From NCBI GenBank assembly GCA_003224835.1, contig QHZX01000169.1, positions 1 through 9,370 on the forward strand: 9,370 bases of DNA, given 5' to 3'. Shown here in pieces: positions 5,360 to 9,370 of the stretch. The translations under genes and the position numbers were made by a program. The stretch is from Acidobacteriota bacterium. GTDB lineage: Bacteria > Acidobacteriota > Terriglobia > Terriglobales > Acidobacteriaceae. Every line of letters starts with the position of its first letter. Positions within the stretch are counted from its first letter, which is position 1. The notes beneath the pieces were generated by a model. That model saw nothing but the letters and a program-made list of their open reading frames with translations, was not told the DNA's origin and searched no databases.

Positions 5360-5889
5360 CCACGTCTCTGATCTTTGCGTTCATTGGGCTGCTTGTCTTA
5401 GTGCTGATACTTCTCTTGGCCAAAGGCCATCTCACTACGCATGGCGATTTGCAAGAACTCGCTGCCCAGTTACGGCCAGTGGACGTAGCTGCGTTCTGCA
5501 ACTTGATCTCGGAAAGCGAGCAGAAGTTTCTGTACGATCGTCTGCCGCCTTCTGAATTCCGGACCATTCATCGCGAACGTATGCTGGCGGCAGTTGATTA
5601 CGTCCGCGGCGCTTCTCGTAATGCCGCCATCCTGATCCGATTGGGAGAATCAGCCCGGCAACATTCCGATCCCGCCATTCGAGATACGGCTCAGAAATTG
5701 GTGGATGACGGATTGCGATTGCGGCTCTTTGCGCTTCAGTTGGTGCCCAGACTTTATCTGTCGATGGCATTTCCGAGGTTGAGTCCGGCTTCGGACGGCA
5801 TTGCCGATACTTACGACAGTATGAGCCGATATGTCGTCACACTGGGGCGCCTGCAATTCCCAACGCATGAAATGTCGTCAGCGCTGTGA
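5356..5889 (+). CDS. Single-anchor membrane protein of unknown function, coupled to the 7TM gene
   Basis: A 177-residue protein with an N-terminal membrane anchor (about 4-23, very Leu/Val-rich) and a soluble helical domain (25-177), probably cytoplasmic given the short uncharged N-terminus and positively charged residues after the anchor. The soluble part contains EQKFLYDRLPPSEFRTIHRERM (54-75), RGASRNAAILIRLGESARQ (84-102) and DDGLRLRLFALQLVPRLYL (117-135). No catalytic motif is evident. The start overlaps the stop of the 7TM gene (ATGA, 5356-5359), a classic sign of translational coupling, so the two proteins probably work together. The last 53 bases overlap the convergent ctaB reading frame as called. 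Function is unknown. Confidence 0.8.
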   Translation: MTTSLIFAFIGLLVLVLILLLAKGHLTTHGDLQELAAQLRPVDVAAFCNLISESEQKFLYDRLPPSEFRTIHRERMLAAVDYVRGASRNAAILIRLGESARQHSDPAIRDTAQKLVDDGLRLRLFALQLVPRLYLSMAFPRLSPASDGIADTYDSMSRYVVTLGRLQFPTHEMSSAL

Positions 5890-6739
5890 ACCCGATCTGA
5901 ATGGGCTGAACGCCGAAATTTGGAGATCCCTCACAGGTGGCGAGGAACTCGGCAGCCGTTAACGTTTGGACGCGATCATCAGCCCGAGAACGATTGGCAG
6001 GTAAAGTCAAGTACAAGGGCCGATGATTGCCGGCCACAGATAGCAGCGTCGTTGCTATCAAGATCACGGCGAAACCGAATATTTCTGCCCGCGTAAACCG
6101 CCAATCGCGATCGAAGCTTGGCAGCATGCGATAGCCGGCCCGGGCATAGTCCTCGCGGTACATCAAAGCGATCGCCAGAAAATGCGGGAACTGCCACAGA
6201 AAGAGAATGCTAAAAAGTAACCATGATTCGCGGCTGATGTTTCCCGCAGCTCCGGCCCAACCGATTAAAGTTGGCATGGCCCCGGGAACTGCTCCCAGCA
6301 ACGTGCACACCGGACTCTTTCGCTTGAGCGGCGTGTAGACAAGTAGATAAGAGAGCAGCGTTGAAACCGCCAGCATCGAAGAAAGCAAATTTACAGTCGC
6401 GGCGAGATAAACCCCGCCAACAATACTGAGTACAGCTCCAAACCGGAATGCTTCGCGAGCGCTGAGCCTGCCGGAAGGCAGTGGCCGATTTGCCGTGCGG
6501 CGCATCTGGCCGTCCCACACTCGCTCCATCCACTGGTTCAGAGTCGCGGTGCCGCTGGCAACCAGAAGCGTGCCCACGAGTGTATTGATCAAGTGGGCGA
6601 TGCGAAACGGACCGCGAGACCCGAGATAATATCCTGCTGATGTCGTCATCAAGATGAGCAGGTTTACTTCGGGCTTGGTGAGACTGTAGTAGTCCTTCAG
6701 CTTGGATCTGAGCGTCTGCGTGATCAGGCTGTCGTTCAT
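5837..6739 (-). CDS. ctaB: Heme O synthase (protoheme IX farnesyltransferase) with abnormal C-terminus
   Basis: UbiA-family membrane prenyltransferase that adds farnesyl to heme b to make heme O for heme-copper oxidases. Residues 17-238 fit the family: YSLTKPEVN (18-26), ASGTATLNQWMERVWDGQM (61-79) followed by RRTANRPLPSGR with Asn68, Glu72 and Asp76 of the prenyl-diphosphate/Mg site, LLGAVPGAMPTLIGW (147-161), LWQFPHFLAIALMYREDY (171-188), then AGYRMLP. About seven membrane helices are present. After SVAGN (234-238) the frame encodes ~60 polar residues instead of the usual last two helices. A shift of one base near 6004-6023 would instead give LPIVLGLMIASKR and stop at 5959-5961. The gene is therefore 3'-truncated or frameshifted; activity is doubtful unless the short form is functional. 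No clear ribosome-binding site is seen. It stands alone, without cox genes in the window. Confidence 0.88.
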   Translation of the reverse strand: MNDSLITQTLRSKLKDYYSLTKPEVNLLILMTTSAGYYLGSRGPFRIAHLINTLVGTLLVASGTATLNQWMERVWDGQMRRTANRPLPSGRLSAREAFRFGAVLSIVGGVYLAATVNLLSSMLAVSTLLSYLLVYTPLKRKSPVCTLLGAVPGAMPTLIGWAGAAGNISRESWLLFSILFLWQFPHFLAIALMYREDYARAGYRMLPSFDRDWRFTRAEIFGFAVILIATTLLSVAGNHRPLYLTLPANRSRADDRVQTLTAAEFLATCEGSPNFGVQPIQIGFTALTTFHALGIAGAPV

Positions 6740-6928
6740 GTTGGCCGTGGCGATGCTATCACTCGGAGTCAGATTTGTTCGATTTGATCATTGCGGGTGC
6801 GACTGAGTTTCTCGCAAACCACGCTCTTCAGAATAACACCAACAGAACCGTCTCGCCGATGGGGCGGAGCTGGGTCTGATCGTTGGAGAGACAGCGGAAT
6901 GATTCCAAGCAGTGTTAGGCCGCGCTAC

Positions 6929-7339
6929 CTAATGTTTCCAGTTCCATACCGGATTGCCCTTGTCATCGCGAAGCACCAGCGTATCTGTACCTTTCACAAC
7001 TTCGCGCGCCAGGACCATATCGGCATCCCCTTGCTTAACTTTCGATCCGGTAAATGCGATCTCGTCGCCCTTGGCGAAACTCACGCCCATGTCGTCTATA
7101 TAAGATTTTGGGCATAAATAAATCTCGAAGGTATCGGTGCCGCTCTTGATGGTGAGGTACGCGATCTGTTTTTCGCTGCCCTTCGGGGGTAGCTTCAGGT
7201 CTTCGATTGTGCCTTTGAATTTTGATTCCGTGGCGGTGTCGTACTTGGGGCCAGCCTGCGCGAGCGAGAAGGCGCTGCACACAAGCAGAGTCAAAAAGGT
7301 GAACAGGATTGTACGGAAACTAGCCGGATTAAAACGCAT
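6929..7339 (-). CDS. Exported small protein of unknown function (possible OB-like fold)
   Basis: A 136-residue protein with a Sec signal peptide (hydrophobic core about 11-26, predicted cleavage after AQA, residue 29). The mature ~107 residues are rich in alternating beta-type segments: SKFKGTIEDLKLP, KQIAYLTIKSGTDTFEIYL, GDEIAFTGSKVKQ and DTLVLRDDKGNPVW. The pattern of short strands with a GDEI...G.KVK turn and a closing 'LvLRDdkGnPvW' resembles small periplasmic OB-fold-like proteins, without recognisable catalytic residues. The start is well fixed by AGGAGGT (7346-7352) six bases upstream, one of the best ribosome-binding sites in the window. It lies on the same strand as ctaB but 189 bases upstream of it, so it is probably a separate unit. 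The single cysteine in the mature part (Cys76) argues against a structural disulfide. Confidence 0.82.
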   Translation of the reverse strand: MRFNPASFRTILFTFLTLLVCSAFSLAQAGPKYDTATESKFKGTIEDLKLPPKGSEKQIAYLTIKSGTDTFEIYLCPKSYIDDMGVSFAKGDEIAFTGSKVKQGDADMVLAREVVKGTDTLVLRDDKGNPVWNWKH

Positions 7340-7412
7340 TGCCTGACCTCCTCGCAGGAAGAGCGGAAGTCAGCCGCAGGAGCTGCAGACGACACAGTCC
7401 GTTCTCCGTGCA

Positions 7413-7439
7413 GGTTTTCCAGGAATAAAGCGGAAAACC
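7413..7439. repeat. Inverted repeat upstream of the exported-protein gene
   Basis: GGTTTTCC (7413-7420) and GGAAAACC (7432-7439) are perfect 8-base arms around an 11-base spacer, 74 bases upstream of the ATG at 7339. No T-tract follows on either strand, so an operator or leader hairpin fits better than a terminator. Confidence 0.5.
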
Positions 7440-7466
7440 AACTTCATGATACGCCTGCTGCTCTGG

Positions 7467-7501
7467 CGAGAGTAGTGGAATTTAAAGCTGGTCTACTCTC
7501 G
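7467..7501. repeat. Inverted repeat between pit and the exported-protein gene
   Basis: CGAGAGTAG (7467-7475) and CTACTCTCG (7493-7501) are perfect 9-base arms around a 17-base AT-rich spacer. It lies 76 bases past the pit stop codon. It may shape the 3' end of the DUF47-pit transcript, but lacks the T-tract of an intrinsic terminator. It could also be a binding site in the promoter region of the downstream gene. Confidence 0.5.
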
Positions 7502-7576
7502 TGCAACTAGGGGAGATAGAGACCCGACCGAGTGAGGAGAACGGCTTCGGCCAGAGGATTGGAACGCGCTGAGACC

Positions 7577-8602
7577 TTAAGCTTTCGCCACGAACATTCG
7601 GATAAGGGAAAAGGTCACTGCACCAACCAATGCAGAAGCCGGTATGGTGAGGACCCATGCCCACACAATACGTCGGGCGACTCCCCAACGCACCGCCGAC
7701 AGGCGTGTAACTGCGCCCACGCCAACGATTGCTCCCGTGATGGTGTGAGTTGTGCTCACCGGAATGCCGGCGAGCGAAGCTGAGAACAATGTGATCGCTC
7801 CCGCAGTTTCTGCGCAGAAGCCGCCTACAGGCTTAAGCTTCGTAATGCGCGAGCCCATGGTGCGCACGATTCTCCACCCGCCAAAGTACGTGCCAAAAGC
7901 AATAGACGTTTGCGCCGCGAGCATGATGGGCCAGCGAAATCTGCCCCAATTGCCGGCCAATTCAGCCGCGGTCAGAAACTTTGCGCCGTACAGTGCAGTC
8001 GCGATGATCCCCATTGTCTTTTGACCATCGTTGCTGCCATGTCCAATGCTGTATGCCGCTGCCGAGAGCAGCTGCAGTTTTCGGAACCATGCGTCCACCC
8101 GCTGAGGCGCTTTGTTGCGAAACAGCCACATCACCGTGGTCATGAAAATGAGCGCAAGGACCAAACCGATTATTGGCGCGACAAAGATAAAGAGCACAGT
8201 CTTATACCAGCCGGTCGGAATAATCACGCCAAAACCGGAGCGCATGATTGCAGCTCCGGCGTAACCGCCGATCAAAGCATGCGAGGACGAGGTCGGCAGA
8301 CCCCACCACCAGGTCAGAAGGTCCCACACGATCGCCCCCATTAGTCCGGCAATGACAACGTACTGTGTCACCTCGGAGACGCGAATCATGCCGCTTCCCA
8401 TCGTCTTCGCGACCGCAGTACCCAACAAGAACGCCGCGACGAAATTAAATACTGCCGCCCAAAGCACGGCGAGTTTCGGCGAGAGCACGCGAGTGGAAAC
8501 TACAGTTGCGATGCTGTTTGCGGCATCATGAAAGCCGTTCAGGAAATCGAATGCCAGCGCAACTAAGATCGTAATCAGTAGTAGCAGAATGTCGGGGGGC
8601 AA
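7577..8602 (-). CDS. pit: Pit-family inorganic phosphate transporter
   Basis: Low-affinity phosphate (metal-phosphate) symporter of the PiT/PHO4 family in the inner membrane. Its 341 residues match compact bacterial PiT proteins. Both family repeats are present: the N-terminal signature FDFLNGFHDAANSIATVVST (18-37) with GLPTSSSHALIGG (101-113), and the C-terminal GHGSNDGQKTMGI (197-209) with GIPVSTTHTITGAIVG (289-304). About ten hydrophobic helices flank a short central loop. The start is TTG at 8600-8602, with AGGA eight bases upstream; no ATG fits the hydrophobic N-terminus. It is 21 bases downstream of the DUF47 gene, forming the common DUF47-pit operon, in which the PhoU-like protein probably modulates the transporter. 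No anomalies are seen. Confidence 0.96.
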   Translation of the reverse strand: MPPDILLLLITILVALAFDFLNGFHDAANSIATVVSTRVLSPKLAVLWAAVFNFVAAFLLGTAVAKTMGSGMIRVSEVTQYVVIAGLMGAIVWDLLTWWWGLPTSSSHALIGGYAGAAIMRSGFGVIIPTGWYKTVLFIFVAPIIGLVLALIFMTTVMWLFRNKAPQRVDAWFRKLQLLSAAAYSIGHGSNDGQKTMGIIATALYGAKFLTAAELAGNWGRFRWPIMLAAQTSIAFGTYFGGWRIVRTMGSRITKLKPVGGFCAETAGAITLFSASLAGIPVSTTHTITGAIVGVGAVTRLSAVRWGVARRIVWAWVLTIPASALVGAVTFSLIRMFVAKA

Positions 8603-8623
8603 GAGGTTTTTCCTGGTCTTTGA

Positions 8624-9238
8624 TCAGGCACTTTTCAATACAACCGTCTCGAGAACGTTTGCAGCGTCTTCAGCTTTGTCGGTAGCGGTTTCCAGAACCT
8701 CGAGCAATTCTTTGGTCTTGATGAGCTTGATGGGGTCCCTCTCCCCTTCGAACAGCCTGGCTATGGCTTCACGGGATGCCACATCCGCTTCGTTTTCAAG
8801 CCGCTTGATTTCGACACACCGCCCTAACACGTCACCCTGGTTCTGCAAATGTGATACTGCCTGTCCCAGCTCTTTGCATTGTGAAAGGACCAACCTTGAG
8901 AGCCTGGCCGCCGCAGGGGGTGGTTCGGTTATTTTGTACATCCAGATCCTCTCGGCTGCAGCATTCACGAAATCCAGAACGTCATCAAGAGAAGAAGCCA
9001 GCCGGTGGATGTCCTCCCGGTCAAAGGGGGTTATAAACGTTTGGTTCAGTTTTGTGAGGACGGAGTGCGTTAAGTCGTCTCCGACATGCTCAAGTCGCTT
9101 GATTTCAGCAGCCTTTTCTTCCCTGGCTGGGTAATTGTCGAAGAGATCCACAAGAGCATACGCTCCGGCGACAAGATTCGTGGCGATTTGCGAAAACATC
9201 GTGAAAAAAGTCGGGTCTTTGCGCATGAAGCCGAACAT
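8624..9238 (-). CDS. DUF47 family (PhoU-like) phosphate-transport accessory protein
   Basis: A 204-residue all-helical cytoplasmic protein of the DUF47/PhoU_div group. It begins MFGFMRKDPTFFTMFSQIA, as DUF47 proteins do, and carries AAEIKRLEHVGDDLTHSVL (43-61) and the typical TPFDREDIHRLASSLDDVLD (70-89). The second repeat has VEIKRLENEADVASREAIARLF (142-163). Conserved Glu/Asp residues in these E.x.x.aD repeats are the expected metal-binding positions of PhoU-like three-helix bundles. The ATG at 9236-9238 has only a distant GGAG. It is the first gene of the pit operon, driven by the promoter at 9296-9324. The likely role is control of Pit-mediated phosphate uptake; the mechanism in this family is not firmly established. 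Confidence 0.93.
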   Translation of the reverse strand: MFGFMRKDPTFFTMFSQIATNLVAGAYALVDLFDNYPAREEKAAEIKRLEHVGDDLTHSVLTKLNQTFITPFDREDIHRLASSLDDVLDFVNAAAERIWMYKITEPPPAAARLSRLVLSQCKELGQAVSHLQNQGDVLGRCVEIKRLENEADVASREAIARLFEGERDPIKLIKTKELLEVLETATDKAEDAANVLETVVLKSA

Positions 9239-9295
9239 ATTGAGATCAGGGCTCCGTTCGGGTTGGGGTTTCTCGCCGGTAATTCAAAACTCGTC

Positions 9296-9324
9296 AATAT
9301 CTCATCTATTCCGGCGCGAGTCAA
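9296..9324 (-). promoter_or_regulatory. Sigma-70-type promoter of the DUF47-pit operon
   Basis: On the minus strand TTGACT (9319-9324) and GATATT (9296-9301) are exactly 17 bases apart, matching five and four of six consensus bases. Transcription would start near 9289, giving a ~50-base leader. I see no clear Pho-box repeat beside it. Confidence 0.55.
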
Positions 9325-9370
9325 TGCGGCAAGTCAGGTACAGCGACTGTTCTGGTTGAGAAGGACGTAG

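Noticed and set aside
6771..6786. Direct repeat GATTTG-ttc-GATTTG upstream of ctaB
   Set aside because: Two six-base copies are too short to separate from chance and no matching promoter is evident.
7910..8344. Plus-strand open frame of 144 codons opposite pit
   Set aside because: Shadow of the Pit transporter; low-complexity His/Arg/Cys-rich translation with no domain.
8589..9134. Plus-strand open frame of 181 codons opposite DUF47
   Set aside because: Ser-rich antisense shadow typical of the complement of an acidic helical gene; the minus-strand DUF47 is clear.
9239..9370. Possible additional gene at the right edge
   Set aside because: Open frames there lack a start signal and run over the DUF47 promoter; treated as leader and upstream sequence.

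Overview
The window looks like a chromosomal segment of an Acidobacteriota (Terriglobia-like) genome. That assignment rests on recognition by eye: the XRE regulator with a C-terminal S24-like domain, the short 'TLKSALEDL...' protein and the unknown membrane-protein pair resemble proteins I associate with that phylum. No search was run. Base composition and codon use look uniform. I see no transposase, integrase, tRNA, rRNA or CRISPR, and no gene-free stretch exceeds 300 bases.

Layout. (1) 1-1016, minus: the N-terminal third of AceE, the homodimeric pyruvate dehydrogenase E1, running off the left edge. (2) 1162-1779, plus: a Dps-type mini-ferritin with a complete ferroxidase site, divergent from aceE. 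(3) 1922-2859, plus: three overlapping genes for small membrane proteins (DUF883/YqjD-like, YqjE/holin-X-like, and a short helix-TM protein), closed by a hairpin terminator at 2935-2982. (4) 3111-3971, plus: an XRE regulator whose S24-like domain lacks the expected catalytic residues, convergent with and overlapping a minus-strand acidobacterial-type gene of unknown function (3805-4320). (5) 4426-4542, plus: a 38-residue secreted peptide gene with a good ribosome-binding site and its own strong terminator. (6) 4607-5889, plus: a coupled pair of unknown membrane proteins, one with seven predicted helices and one with a single anchor. (7) 5837-6739, minus: heme O synthase (CtaB) whose last ~60 residues are out of frame or lost. 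(8) 6929-7339, minus: a small exported protein of unknown function. (9) 7577-9238, minus: a DUF47 (PhoU-like) and Pit phosphate-transporter operon with a sigma-70-type promoter at the right edge.

How they work together. Groups 1, 7 and 9 are housekeeping: pyruvate oxidation, heme O supply to terminal oxidases, and phosphate uptake. Groups 2 and 3 together suggest a stress or stationary-phase module combining iron and DNA protection with envelope proteins. The least explained part is 3111-5889, where a catalytically dead XRE/S24-like regulator, an unknown protein, a tiny secreted two-cysteine peptide and a 7TM/1TM gene pair lie side by side. A peptide-sensing role is possible but is only a hypothesis from gene order.
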